NCBI GenBank assembly: GCA_030549795.1
Contig: JAUQQO010000039.1
Span: 1 to 64,000, forward strand
Source of the DNA: Pseudomonadota bacterium
GTDB taxonomy: Bacteria; Pseudomonadota; Alphaproteobacteria; Geminicoccales; Geminicoccaceae
DNA length: 64,000 bases
Reading direction: 5' to 3'
Position 1 is the stretch's first letter; every line of letters begins with the position of its first letter. The translations under genes and the position numbers were made by a program. The notes beneath the pieces are model-generated. The model had not been told where the DNA came from. It ran no database searches and saw only the letters and a list, made by a program, of their open reading frames with translations. This document shows positions 15,998-24,362 of the stretch, in pieces.

Positions 15998-16675
15998 TCA
16001 CAGCCAGAGCTTGATCTTCTGATGTTCGAGCCGCCAGTGGCCGAGCGGAACGACGAAGCGCACCTCCGCGATCGCCGCGATCGCCTGCGCGAGCCGCGCC
16101 CGCGCTTGGTGTGCCGGTTCGGGCCGCGTCGTCTCGACGAGCACCACCGCATCGCACACCCCCACTCGGCGGCCCCGCCGCTCCTCGGTTTCGAGCGCCG
16201 AGCCGGCACGGTCGGTTTCGAGCCAGTGCACGCCCTGGATGCCGGGGTCGAGGAAGAGTTCGGGCAACACACCGGTCAAGAGCGTGCGCCTTAGGGCTGA
16301 AAGCGCTTCTTGGGGAGCGTCGATCCCGGCTGCGATCAGCTCTGCTCCATCGCCCTTGGCCTGGGAGAAGCGCTTGCGGGTGAGGCTGCGGGTCGTGTTC
16401 TCGAAATAGGCAAGCGCGCGTCGGGTCCATTCGGTCGGGTTGTTGAGCCGATTGAGATAGTCTTGTCCGACTTGGACTTCGGGGCTCACCGTTTCGTATT
16501 GCATGTAAAAGCGCGGGCTACCTTCGACCGCGACGTAGCGGCGACCGCGGATGAAGCCGGGGATGCCCACCCGTTCCGGCACATGTTCGTTGTCGTGCCA
16601 GGCGTAGAAGGTCTCCAATCCCTCCGCGCGGATGTCCGACCAGATCGCGATCACGCCTTCCCCGAACAAGCTCAT
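15998..16675 (-). CDS. hypothetical protein, EthD/dimeric alpha-beta-barrel-like
   Basis: Protein of 225 aa with an N-terminal region resembling ferredoxin-like dimeric alpha-beta barrels: AIWSDIRAEGLETFYAWHDN, then EHVPERVGIPGFIRGRRYV. The pattern of an H and N in WHDNEHVPER is typical of EthD-type small-molecule-handling proteins found in catabolic clusters. A second repeat-like half (about 130-225) contains GIQGVHWLETD and a terminal LGHWRLEHQKIKLWL. The ATG at 16675 has AGGAG with 7-nt spacing. Transcribed away from the neighbouring aminotransferase. No enzymatic role can be assigned. Confidence 0.75.
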   Translation of the reverse strand: MSLFGEGVIAIWSDIRAEGLETFYAWHDNEHVPERVGIPGFIRGRRYVAVEGSPRFYMQYETVSPEVQVGQDYLNRLNNPTEWTRRALAYFENTTRSLTRKRFSQAKGDGAELIAAGIDAPQEALSALRRTLLTGVLPELFLDPGIQGVHWLETDRAGSALETEERRGRRVGVCDAVVLVETTRPEPAHQARARLAQAIAAIAEVRFVVPLGHWRLEHQKIKLWL

Positions 16676-16930
16676 GCTCGTCTCCTCTCGCCCCGTGCCG
16701 CCTTTCGAATCGAGGCTACTTCTCTCCTCTTGGATGAGAACGCGCGATGGGTCGAGGTCCGGTGCGGACTCGCGCGCCCGCGCGGTTTGCCCGAACATCG
16801 AAGCGGTCCGCGAGCGAAACCTTCTTGCGTGTGTGGCGAAAGCGCGGGCGCACCCGCTGCCGGCGGGTTGCCAGACGCCGCCCGGCCGGCCAGGCTCCCG
16901 GCCGCGCACGCATGCGAGCGAGGAGCGGTT

Positions 16931-18106
16931 GTGATCCGCCGCGGACGCGGCCTCGTCCAACTCCCCGGTCCCACCAACATCCCCGAGCGGGTGTTGCGCG
17001 CGATGCATCGCCCCTCCGTTGATTTCGGGACGGCCGCGTTCGCGCGCCTTCTCGAGAGCTGTCTTGCCGATCTCGCGGCGATCGCCGGCACGAGCGGACA
17101 GGTGTTCGCCTATGCCGCGCTCGGCCACGGCGCTTGGGAAGCCGCGCTCGTCAACCTCGTCGGGCCCGATGAAGCGGTGCTCGTCCCCGATACCGGCCGC
17201 TTCGCTCGGGGCTGGGCGGAGATGGCCGAAGCGCTCGGGATCGATGTGCGGATTGTGCCGACCGATCTCCGCCGCCCGCTCGATCCCGCTGCACTGATCC
17301 CCGTCTTGGAGGCCGACCGCGGGCATAAGATCCGTGCTGTGCTCCTCTGCCATGTCGAGACCTCGACCGGGATCCGCCACGATCCCCGAATGGTTCGCCG
17401 TCTGCTCGACGAGCTCGCGCATCCGGCACTTCTGGTCGTGGATGCGATCGCGTCTTTCGCCGCCATGCCGCTTGCCATGGACGCATGGGGGATCGATTGT
17501 CTGCTCACCGCCTCGCAAAAGGGGCTCATGCTCCCGCCGGGTCTTGCGTTTCTGTTCGCGGGCCAGCGTGCGCTTGAGGTCGCTTCGCATTGTACGCGGC
17601 CGCGAAAGTATTGGGATTGGCGCGGTCGCGCGGGGGCGGAATCCTACGAACGGTTCTACGGCACGCCGCCTGTGCAGATGATCTTCGGCCTGCGCGAAGC
17701 CCTTGATATGCTGCGCGAGGAGGGGATGGAGGCGGTCTTTGCCCGCCATGAGCGCCTTGCCCGGGCGGTGCACGCCGCGATCGCGCGCTGGGCCGAGGCG
17801 GGGGCGCTCTTCTTCCACTGCCTCGACCCTGATGCCCGCGCCCGTACGGTGACCGCTGTTGGCTTTGCGCCCGATGTGGATCCGGAGGAGATCCGCACGC
17901 TGGCGCGCGAGCGCTTCGGTGTCGCCTTCGGCGGCGGGATCGGACCGTTTCGCGGCCGCTTGTTGCGCATCGGCCACATGGGCGATCTCAACGAGGCCAT
18001 GGTCTTGGGCGCGCTCGGCGTGCTCGAGCTCGCACTGCGGCTTAAAGGAGTGCCGCACGCCGCGGGCGGGCTCGAAGCGGCGGTTGCGGCGTTGGCCGCG
18101 GGGTGA
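16931..18106 (+). CDS. class V aminotransferase, serine-glyoxylate / alanine-glyoxylate type
   Basis: PLP enzyme of the class V family, 391 aa. It resembles serine-glyoxylate aminotransferase, which makes hydroxypyruvate and glycine in the serine cycle and photorespiratory-type pathways. Near the N-terminus, LPGPTNIPERVLRAM is diagnostic. Lys197 in TASQKGLMLPPGLAF would bind PLP, and VVDAIASFAAMP provides the cofactor Asp. The GTG at 16931 has GAGGAG six bases upstream; the 255-bp region upstream holds no other gene. Its stop overlaps a possible GTG of the following CNNM gene. No other serine-cycle genes are visible, so it may instead use alanine or another small amino donor. Confidence 0.88.
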   Translation: MIRRGRGLVQLPGPTNIPERVLRAMHRPSVDFGTAAFARLLESCLADLAAIAGTSGQVFAYAALGHGAWEAALVNLVGPDEAVLVPDTGRFARGWAEMAEALGIDVRIVPTDLRRPLDPAALIPVLEADRGHKIRAVLLCHVETSTGIRHDPRMVRRLLDELAHPALLVVDAIASFAAMPLAMDAWGIDCLLTASQKGLMLPPGLAFLFAGQRALEVASHCTRPRKYWDWRGRAGAESYERFYGTPPVQMIFGLREALDMLREEGMEAVFARHERLARAVHAAIARWAEAGALFFHCLDPDARARTVTAVGFAPDVDPEEIRTLARERFGVAFGGGIGPFRGRLLRIGHMGDLNEAMVLGALGVLELALRLKGVPHAAGGLEAAVAALAAG

Positions 18107-18120
18107 GGCGAGACGCAACC

Positions 18121-19425
18121 GTGCTCTTCGAACTCTTCGTGGTTCTCTTGCTCGTTCTTCTCAACGGTTTCTTCGCGATGGCCGAACTCGCGCTCGTCTC
18201 GGCCAAAAAACCCCGGCTTGAAGCGATGGCGCGCGAGGGGGTGCGGGGTGCCGCCATCGCTCTTGAGCTCCTTACCAGCCCGGGCCGGCTTCTCTCCGCC
18301 GTTCAAGTCGGCATCACCTTCGTCGGACTGCTCGCGGGCGCGTTCGGCGGTGCCACCTTGGCCCAGCGTCTTGCCGCGATTTTGGGCGATCTCGGCTTCC
18401 AGCCGGAGGCCGCCCAGCTGCTCGCGGTGGGCGCGGTGGTGGTGGCGATCGGCTATGCTTCCTTGATCTTGGGTGAGCTCGTACCCAAGCAGCTCGCGCT
18501 CGCGCGGCCCGAGCGCATCGCCGTGCGGGTGGCGGGGCCCATGTGGTGGCTCGCCCGCTCTGCCGCTCCGTTGGTCGCGCTCCTCGAAGCCTCGTCCCGT
18601 CTCGTGCTGCGGATCCTCGGTCCTCAAGGACGGCCGGTCGAAGCGCCGAGCGAGGCCGAGATCCGCGCCCTCGTCGCCGAAGCCGAGAGTGCCGGTGTCG
18701 TCGAGCCGGAAGAAAAAGCGATGATCGGCCGCGTGATGCGCTTGGGCGATCTCTCGGTACGGGCGATCATGACCCCGCGGCACGAGCTCGACTGGCTGGA
18801 TCTCGATCGCCCGAGCGAGGAACTGCTCGAACGACTGCTCGCGAGCCCACACAGCCGCTTACCAGCCGGCCGCGGCCGGGTGGATGAGGTCACGGGTGTC
18901 ATCCAGGTCAAGGACGTGCTCGATCAGCTCGCCCGCGGCAAGCCGCTCGACTTCGCTACGCTTCTGCGCACGCCGCCGGCGCTTCACGAAGGGGCGGATG
19001 TGCTCGCCGCCCTTGCCGCCCTCGCCACGAGCCCGGTGGACATGGCCTTCGTGGTCGACGAGTACGGCACGCTCGAAGGTGTCGTCACCTCGAGCGACGT
19101 GTTGGGGGCGATCGTGGGCGAGCTGCCGATGCCGGAGGGTGGGGGAGAGCCGGATGCGCTTTTGCGCGAAGACGGCTCGTGGCTTCTCGATGGGGCCAAG
19201 AGCATCGACGCCACCGCCGAGCTCCTCGCCATCGAGCTGCCCGCCGAGCGCGACTACCACACCGTTGCCGGTTTCGTGCTCGATCAGCTTCGTCGGGTGC
19301 CGCGCGCCGGCGACCACTTCTTGTTCCAGGGCTGGCGCTTTGAAGTGGTGGACATGGACGGGCGGCGGATCGACAAGGTGCTCGCAAGCCCGGTGAGCGC
19401 CGAACGGGCGGACTCACCGGGCTGA
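18121..19425 (+). CDS. CNNM/HlyC-CorC family membrane protein with CBS domains
   Basis: Hemolysin-C-like / CNNM membrane protein, 434 aa. Such proteins are linked to Mg2+/Co2+ efflux. An N-terminal DUF21 transmembrane domain (about 1-190) starts LFELFVVLLLVLLNGFFAMAELALVSAKK and includes GITFVGLLAGAFGGATLA and LILGELVPKQLAL. Two CBS domains follow (ITVRAIMTPRHELDW-like region and FVVDEYGTLEGVVTSSDVLGAIVGEL), then a CorC_HlyC domain (ELPAERDYHTVAGFVLDQL). GTG at 18121 aligns with the usual MLxEIxVVLLLxLLNGFFA start; GTG at 18103, overlapping the previous stop, is an alternative. Likely cotranscribed with the aminotransferase. Confidence 0.9.
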   Translation: MLFELFVVLLLVLLNGFFAMAELALVSAKKPRLEAMAREGVRGAAIALELLTSPGRLLSAVQVGITFVGLLAGAFGGATLAQRLAAILGDLGFQPEAAQLLAVGAVVVAIGYASLILGELVPKQLALARPERIAVRVAGPMWWLARSAAPLVALLEASSRLVLRILGPQGRPVEAPSEAEIRALVAEAESAGVVEPEEKAMIGRVMRLGDLSVRAIMTPRHELDWLDLDRPSEELLERLLASPHSRLPAGRGRVDEVTGVIQVKDVLDQLARGKPLDFATLLRTPPALHEGADVLAALAALATSPVDMAFVVDEYGTLEGVVTSSDVLGAIVGELPMPEGGGEPDALLREDGSWLLDGAKSIDATAELLAIELPAERDYHTVAGFVLDQLRRVPRAGDHFLFQGWRFEVVDMDGRRIDKVLASPVSAERADSPG

Positions 19426-19438
19426 GCCGCAGGCGGGC

Positions 19439-19681
19439 TTATTGGACGCAAACCTGCCCCGGCAGGGAGCAGATCACCCGAAAGCGCAGCCAACGCAAAA
19501 ACTCGCGCGGGTTACGTGGCGGCGGGAGCACCACTTGGGTCGCAACCTGGGCCGCCGCCGAAGCGTTGGCAGCGGCGCTCACTCGATCAAGCTCCTCGTC
19601 TGAGAGCGAATGTGGACCGGCGAGCGCAGCTGGAGCGAGGGCGGCGAGCAGGAGCGCAAGGGCGAGGTGAAGACGGCGCAT
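19439..19681 (-). CDS. small secreted protein with LSDEELDRV motif
   Basis: An 80-aa protein with a clear signal peptide (MRRLHLALALLLAALAPAALA, cleavage about residue 21). The mature part opens with GPHSLSDEELDRVSAAANA, a motif shape seen in many small exported proteobacterial proteins of unknown role, and ends in a Pro/Arg-rich segment with two cysteines (CSLPGQVCVQ) that could form a disulfide. GGAG six bases upstream supports the start at 19681. Convergent with the CNNM gene (13-bp gap) and divergent from ndk. Function unknown. Confidence 0.65.
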   Translation of the reverse strand: MRRLHLALALLLAALAPAALAGPHSLSDEELDRVSAAANASAAAQVATQVVLPPPRNPREFLRWLRFRVICSLPGQVCVQ

Positions 19682-19847
19682 GGCGAACTCCGGCGGTTGA
19701 AGCGGCACGACAACGCGATCGCGGCAGACGGCCGCGGTCAAGTCCTCCTTTAGGAGGTAGCCCTCTCTTTCCCTTCCGAGGATCGGCTGCTAGGAGGCGC
19801 GCATCCGTTTTCGGTCGGCTATGGTTTTTTTCCCGCGGAGCCCGAGT

Positions 19848-20270
19848 ATGGCGCTTGAGCGAACGCTCTCGATCATCAAACCCGATGCCACCCGTCGCAA
19901 CCTCACCGGTGCCATCAATGCCCGCATCGAACAGGCGGGCCTTCGGATCGTGGCGCAAAAGCGGCTGCGTCTCACGCGCGAGCAGGCGGAAGCCTTCTAT
20001 GCCGTTCATCGCGAGCGGCCGTTCTTCGACAGTCTGTGCCGCTTCATGACCAGTGGTCCGGTGGTGGTGCAGGTGCTCGAGGGCGAAAACGCCATCCAGC
20101 GCTACCGCGAGGTGATGGGGGCTACGGATCCGGCCAAGGCGGCACCCGGCACCATCCGCAAGGACTTCGCCGAATCGATCGAGGCCAATTCGGTGCACGG
20201 CTCCGACAGCGCCGAAACGGCCGAGCGCGAGATCGCCTTTTTCTTCGCGGGGATCGAGATCGTCGGCTGA
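19848..20270 (+). CDS. ndk: nucleoside diphosphate kinase
   Basis: Ndk transfers gamma-phosphate between nucleoside triphosphates and diphosphates via a phosphohistidine. At 140 aa it has the normal bacterial length. [18 protein letters not shown], the [18 protein letters not shown] nucleotide loop and the active-site His in ANSVHGSDS are all present. The ATG at 19848 follows GGAG; the upstream extension of the frame is ignored because Ndk proteins start at MALERTL-like sequence. It precedes a UspA remnant. Confidence 0.97.
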   Translation: MALERTLSIIKPDATRRNLTGAINARIEQAGLRIVAQKRLRLTREQAEAFYAVHRERPFFDSLCRFMTSGPVVVQVLEGENAIQRYREVMGATDPAKAAPGTIRKDFAESIEANSVHGSDSAETAEREIAFFFAGIEIVG

Positions 20271-20616
20271 GCTGCGAGAACGCCCGCCGCTTTTGTGCTT
20301 GGGGCATAACCGACGAACGTCCTTTTGAGATCACAAAAAGAGCCCGGGGTGCCATAAAGGCGGCTCTCGCAGCGAATGATGGAGCGCAGCCGGCGTGGAA
20401 AGCGCGCGAGACGGCAGCCCAATTGGCGCGGACCTTCGGGGGCTCGGTGGCATCTCGTGCACGGGCTGCCGGGCGAGCCGATCCCTGAGATTCTGGTCGC
20501 CTTGGCCCGCGCCGAGAACATCCCGAGCGAGGAAGAGACCGGGGCGTGTGGCGCGCGGGCGCCTTTTCTGCGATCCGATCATATAGAAAGCCGAAGAGCG
20601 GGCTTAAGGGCAGGGG

Positions 20617-20787
20617 GTCGCGGCGGTTGAGATCCAGCTGGAGGAGGGCTCGTCCGCCTCGGCCCATTTCCCCTTTGCCGAACGGCTCGCCGTTGATCTC
20701 TTGGTCTTAGGCTCGCGCGGCCGCACCGGCCTCGCCGCGACGTTACTTAGCCAGCGCGGCGCTCAAAATCGCACGGAGCGCGCGTAA
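20617..20787 (+). pseudogene. remnant of a universal stress protein (UspA) gene, C-terminal end
   Basis: A 56-codon stretch reads VAAVEIQLEEG, then FAERLAVDLLVLGSRGRTGL and AATLLSQRG before a TAA. It matches the last strand and glycine-rich nucleotide loop of UspA domains. An in-frame stop (20605-20607) lies just upstream and no start is available. In another frame upstream, HLVHGLPGEPIPEILVALAR resembles the end of a first Usp domain, suggesting a decayed two-domain protein. The rest of 20271-20616 holds no intact gene. Confidence 0.6.
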
Positions 20788-20832
20788 GCGTGCTCGTCGT
20801 GCGTTGAGGCGATCAGCGCCAAAAGCTGCGCC

Positions 20833-20855
20833 TTACCCGCGGTGTGAGCGGGTAA
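20833..20855 (-). terminator. hairpin at the end of purN
   Basis: TTACCCGC / GCGGGTAA, an 8-bp stem with 7-nt loop, including the purN stop codon; on the purN strand it is followed by GGCGCAGCTTTTGG. A weak intrinsic terminator is possible. Confidence 0.35.
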
Positions 20856-21516
20856 AGGGTGGGGCGGAAAAGGCGGGGTGAAGGACGAGCCGCTCGCCCG
20901 GCTGCTCATCGATGAGCTGCACGCGCTCACCCTCCACGCGAACGCGCCCGCCGGCGAGCAGCGCAAGCGCGCGCGGATAGACCAGATGTTCGACTTCGAG
21001 CACGCGCCGGCGCAACACTTCGGCATCGTCGCCCGGCAGCACCGGCACCACGCCCTGCATGAGGATGGGGCCGGCGTCCAATTCGGGGCGGACGAAATGG
21101 ACGGTGCATCCCGTTATGGCCGCGCCGTCGGCGAGCGCCCGCTCGTGCGTGTGCAGACCGCGATAGGCGGGCAGAAGCGAGGGATGGATGTTGAGCGCGC
21201 GGTTATGCCAGCGGGCGCAGAACTCGGCGCTCAAAATCCGCATGAAGCCGGCAAGGCAGACGAGCTCGATGCCGGCCAGGCGCAGTTCGTCTTCGATCGC
21301 GGCTTCGAAGTCGGCGCGCGTCTCAAAGGCGCGGTGGTCGACGACCACGGCCGGAACGCCAGCGCGGCGTGCCCGCTCGAGCCCGAAGGCGTCGGGGCGG
21401 TTGGAGATGACGAGGCGAACAGCAGCCGGATAGTCGGGGGCGCGCGCCGCATCCAACAGCGCCTGCAGATTGGTCCCCGAACCCGAGATCAAGACTGCGG
21501 TTGCGCGTCGGCCCAT
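20833..21516 (-). CDS. purN: phosphoribosylglycinamide formyltransferase
   Basis: GAR transformylase (227 aa) of purine synthesis, transferring a formyl group from 10-formyl-THF. VLISGSGTNLQALLDA starts the phosphate-binding region; the catalytic triad is visible as Asn and His in ALNIHPSLLPAYRG and Asp in RPELDAGPILMQG. The C-terminus is about 20-30 residues longer than common PurN. The start ATG at 21516 lies inside the end of purM (28-bp overlap) behind GGAGGAGG, indicating coupled translation. Confidence 0.95.
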   Translation of the reverse strand: MGRRATAVLISGSGTNLQALLDAARAPDYPAAVRLVISNRPDAFGLERARRAGVPAVVVDHRAFETRADFEAAIEDELRLAGIELVCLAGFMRILSAEFCARWHNRALNIHPSLLPAYRGLHTHERALADGAAITGCTVHFVRPELDAGPILMQGVVPVLPGDDAEVLRRRVLEVEHLVYPRALALLAGGRVRVEGERVQLIDEQPGERLVLHPAFSAPPFTRSHRG

Positions 21517-22598
21517 GCCTCCTCCATGTGGTCGATCACCACCCGCGGCCGCCCGGCCCCGGGCTCGATCCGTCCGACCTGAGCGACGATTTCGCCCTGC
21601 GCCGCGAGCAACGCCCGCAAGGCCAGCGCGCGCGGCGGCTCGACCACGAGCACAAGCCCGAGCCCGGCGTTGAAGGTGCGGGCGAGTTCGATGGGGGTGA
21701 GCTTGCCGGCTTGCCGCAACCACCGAAAGACAGGAGGCAACGACCAGCTGCGGGCATCTAAGCGCGCGAGCACATGGTCGGGGAGCACGCGCGGCAGATT
21801 CTCGATGAGGCCGCCTCCGGTGATGTGCGCCATCGCCTTGACCCCGCCGGCGCGGACCGCGGCGAGCGCACTCTTCACGTAGATGCGGGTCGGCTCCAAG
21901 AGCACCTCGGCGAGCGTGCGGCTGGGCGCGAAGGGAGCGGGATCGTCGATCCGCAGCCCCTGTTCGGCGAGGACCATGCGCACGAGCGAGAAACCGTTGG
22001 CGTGCAGGCCGGAAGAGGCGAGCGCGAGGATCACATCGCCCGGTGCGATCCCCGGCCGCGGCAAGACCTGGTCGCGCTCGACTGCGCCCACCGCAAAGCC
22101 GGCGAGATCCATCTCGCTTGGCGCGTAAAGGCCCGGCATCTCGGCGGTTTCGCCGCCCACGAGCGCGCACCCCGCCTCCCGGCAGCCGGCCACGATACCG
22201 CGCACCACCGCTTCCGCGCGCTCGAGATCGAGCCGACCGGTGGCGAGATAGTCGAGAAAGAACAGGGGCTCGGCACCCTGGACGACGAGGTCGTTGACGC
22301 ACATGGCCACCAGATCGACCCCGATCCCTTCAAGGCGCCCGGCTTCGAGCGCGAGCAGGATCTTGGTGCCAACACCGTCGGTGGTGGCGACCAGAATCGG
22401 GTCGCGATAGCCGCAGGCGGCAAGATCGAAGAGCGCGCCGAAGCCGCCCAAGCCGGCTTCGCTGCCGGGTCGGCGGGTCGAGCGGGCAAGGGGGGCGATG
22501 CGCGCCACGAAGGCATCGCCGCGCGCGATGTCCACTCCTGCCTCGCGGTAGCGGTCCTGCGTTGCGCTCGGCTTCGTCTCTTCCCCGCCTTGATGCAT
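21489..22598 (-). CDS. purM: phosphoribosylformylglycinamidine cyclo-ligase
   Basis: AIR synthetase (369 aa), which closes the imidazole ring in purine synthesis. YREAGVDIARGDAFV, ATTDGVGTKILLA, VNDLVVQGAEPLFFLDY, GETAEMPG and the HITGGGLIENLPRVLP block are all conserved. The ATG at 22598 gives the normal N-terminus. It is divergent from the DUF2066 gene with 68 bp between, and is followed by overlapping purN, the common purMN arrangement. Confidence 0.96.
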   Translation of the reverse strand: MHQGGEETKPSATQDRYREAGVDIARGDAFVARIAPLARSTRRPGSEAGLGGFGALFDLAACGYRDPILVATTDGVGTKILLALEAGRLEGIGVDLVAMCVNDLVVQGAEPLFFLDYLATGRLDLERAEAVVRGIVAGCREAGCALVGGETAEMPGLYAPSEMDLAGFAVGAVERDQVLPRPGIAPGDVILALASSGLHANGFSLVRMVLAEQGLRIDDPAPFAPSRTLAEVLLEPTRIYVKSALAAVRAGGVKAMAHITGGGLIENLPRVLPDHVLARLDARSWSLPPVFRWLRQAGKLTPIELARTFNAGLGLVLVVEPPRALALRALLAAQGEIVAQVGRIEPGAGRPRVVIDHMEEAWADAQPQS

Positions 22599-22666
22599 CG
22601 CTCGGCCCGTGGTCAGCTGGCGTTGTGGTGTCCGCCGACACCGTAAAGACTTTGGGAAAGCTGGCA

Positions 22667-23770
22667 ATGTCGTTCGCTGCCGCTCGTCGGCTGGTGAGCC
22701 GTGCGCTCCTCGCGCTGCTTTTCCTTCCGGTCTGCTTCGCCTCGGAGTTCTGGAGCGAGAGTGTTGCCGTCGATGTCACCGCCGAGAACGCCGTTGCGGC
22801 GCGCAACAAGGGTCTCGAGCAGGGCCAAAGGCAGGCACTCGCGCGGTTGCTCGAGCGGCTCGTACCGCAAGAAGAGAGAAGTCGCCTGCCGCGCGCCGAG
22901 ACCCTTTCCCCGGCGCGCTTTGTGCGCGCGCTCGAGATCCGCGACGAGCGTGTTGGACCTAACCGGTGGCTCGCCACCGTGGTGGTCAGCTTCGATCCCG
23001 ATGCGGTGCGCGAACTGCTGGCCGGGGCCGGAATCGCGATGGCGCAGCCGGATCGGGTGCCGGCGGTTCTGATCGTCCCGGCGGTCCAAAGAGAGGGTAC
23101 GATCCTTTTATGGGCGCGCGAGGATCCCTGGTGGCAGGTGTGGGAGCGGGTGGTCGCCGAAGAGCGGGGACTCGAGCTGCGCTTGCCTTTGGGCGATGTG
23201 CGCGATCTCGCAGTGCTCGATGCGGAAGAAATCGCGGTCCGCGACCGCGCCGCCTTGGACCAGCTGGCCGAGCGCTACGCGACGGCCGATGCCGCGGTGG
23301 CGCTTCTCGTCGAGGAGGACCAGGGGCGCGCGCGCGAAGCGATGCCGCGCGTGGAGGTCTTCGCCGGCGATGGCGTGCTGCGCGGCGAGCGGGCGACGAT
23401 CGAGCCGCTGCGTGGCGAGGGAGAGCTGCTCGAGCGCGCCGCCCGCGCGACCGTTCGGCACCTCCTCGAGAGCTGGAAGCGGCAGGCGGTGGTGCGCACC
23501 GACGAGCTGGCCGAGCTCGTCGTCGTCGTGCCGCTTGCCGATCTCGCGAGCTGGCTTCAAATAAGGCGTCAGATCGAAGCGACGCCCGACATTCGCGCGG
23601 TGCGCATGCTGGCGATGGCGCGCGAGCGGGTGGAACTGGTCTTGAGCTATTCGGGAAATCTCGCTCGCTTGCGCGAGGCCTTGGCGCGGCGTGGGCTTGA
23701 ATTGGTCGAGGAGGGGGAGGGATGGCGGTTGCGACGAGCGGCAGGGCCGCCGGCTATTGGACCCGGGTGA
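22667..23770 (+). CDS. DUF2066 domain protein, exported
   Basis: A 367-aa protein with an N-terminal signal or membrane anchor (SRALLALLFLPVCFASEF). The DUF2066 fold follows, recognisable by the opening VAVDVTAENAVAARNKGLEQGQRQALARLLERL and by GPNRWLATVVVSFDPDAVRELL. The function of the family is unknown; it recurs in alpha- and gammaproteobacteria next to purM and a chromosome replication regulator, as here. The C-terminal third repeats a VPLADLASWLQIRRQIE stretch typical of the family. The downstream CDP-alcohol phosphotransferase gene starts inside its last 49 bp, suggesting an operon. Confidence 0.85.
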   Translation: MSFAAARRLVSRALLALLFLPVCFASEFWSESVAVDVTAENAVAARNKGLEQGQRQALARLLERLVPQEERSRLPRAETLSPARFVRALEIRDERVGPNRWLATVVVSFDPDAVRELLAGAGIAMAQPDRVPAVLIVPAVQREGTILLWAREDPWWQVWERVVAEERGLELRLPLGDVRDLAVLDAEEIAVRDRAALDQLAERYATADAAVALLVEEDQGRAREAMPRVEVFAGDGVLRGERATIEPLRGEGELLERAARATVRHLLESWKRQAVVRTDELAELVVVVPLADLASWLQIRRQIEATPDIRAVRMLAMARERVELVLSYSGNLARLREALARRGLELVEEGEGWRLRRAAGPPAIGPG

Positions 23771-24351
23771 GCCGCGCGCTGAGAGCCGGCGGTCAACTGA
23801 TGCTCGCGCACCTCGCCAATGTCCTGACCACCTGCCGGCTGCTCGCCGCCGCGCCGATCGCGCTTTTGATCGCAAACGAGGTCGATCGGTTGGCCTTCTG
23901 GCTGTTTCTTGTGGCGGCACTTACCGATCTCGCCGATGGGTACATTGCCAAGCGCTGGGCAGGGCCGAGCCCGGTCGGCGCCGCCTTGGACCCGGTCGCC
24001 GACAAGCTCTTCACCGGCGCTCTCTTCCTCGCGGTCGCAAGCCGTGAGCTCGTTCCCCTGTGGCTCGTCGTCCTGGTCATCGGCCGCGACGTCGTGCTCG
24101 TCGTAGGCGTCCTCTTCCTGCGCAACCGTCTTGCCGAGTTGCGCATCGAACCGCTCGTGATCGGCAAATTGTCGACCTTCCTTCAGTTGTTGTACTTGGG
24201 CTTCCTTTTGGGGGGCGCGGCGGAAATCGCCGAGGTGACGCCGGTCCTCGAGTTGCTGATGCCGATCACCGCTGCCGTGACCTTGGCTTCGGCCGTCGCC
24301 TATCTCGTAGTCGGCCTGCGGCTCGCGGGCGCCGCTGCGCGCGCGACGTAA
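23722..24351 (+). CDS. CDP-alcohol phosphatidyltransferase family membrane protein
   Basis: Membrane enzyme (209 aa) of the CDP-alcohol phosphotransferase family, as in PgsA, making phospholipid head groups from CDP-diacylglycerol. The catalytic signature is present as DLADGYIAKRWAGPSPVGAA then LDPVADK, i.e. DGxxA(K/R)...GxxxDxxxD, with Lys in place of the usual Arg. Five to six hydrophobic segments. The ATG at 23722 is behind GGAGGGGGAGG but overlaps DUF2066 by 49 bp; ATG 23800, which starts at the MLAHLANVLTTCR core, is a plausible shorter form. The alcohol substrate is not determined. Confidence 0.88.
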   Translation: MAVATSGRAAGYWTRVSRALRAGGQLMLAHLANVLTTCRLLAAAPIALLIANEVDRLAFWLFLVAALTDLADGYIAKRWAGPSPVGAALDPVADKLFTGALFLAVASRELVPLWLVVLVIGRDVVLVVGVLFLRNRLAELRIEPLVIGKLSTFLQLLYLGFLLGGAAEIAEVTPVLELLMPITAAVTLASAVAYLVVGLRLAGAAARAT

Positions 24352-24362
24352 GCGCGATCGCC

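Noticed and set aside
16676-18118. Upstream extension of the EthD-like frame to a 706-codon gene
   Set aside because: The extension runs antisense to the class V aminotransferase gene and across its promoter; a good AGGAG precedes the ATG at 16675.
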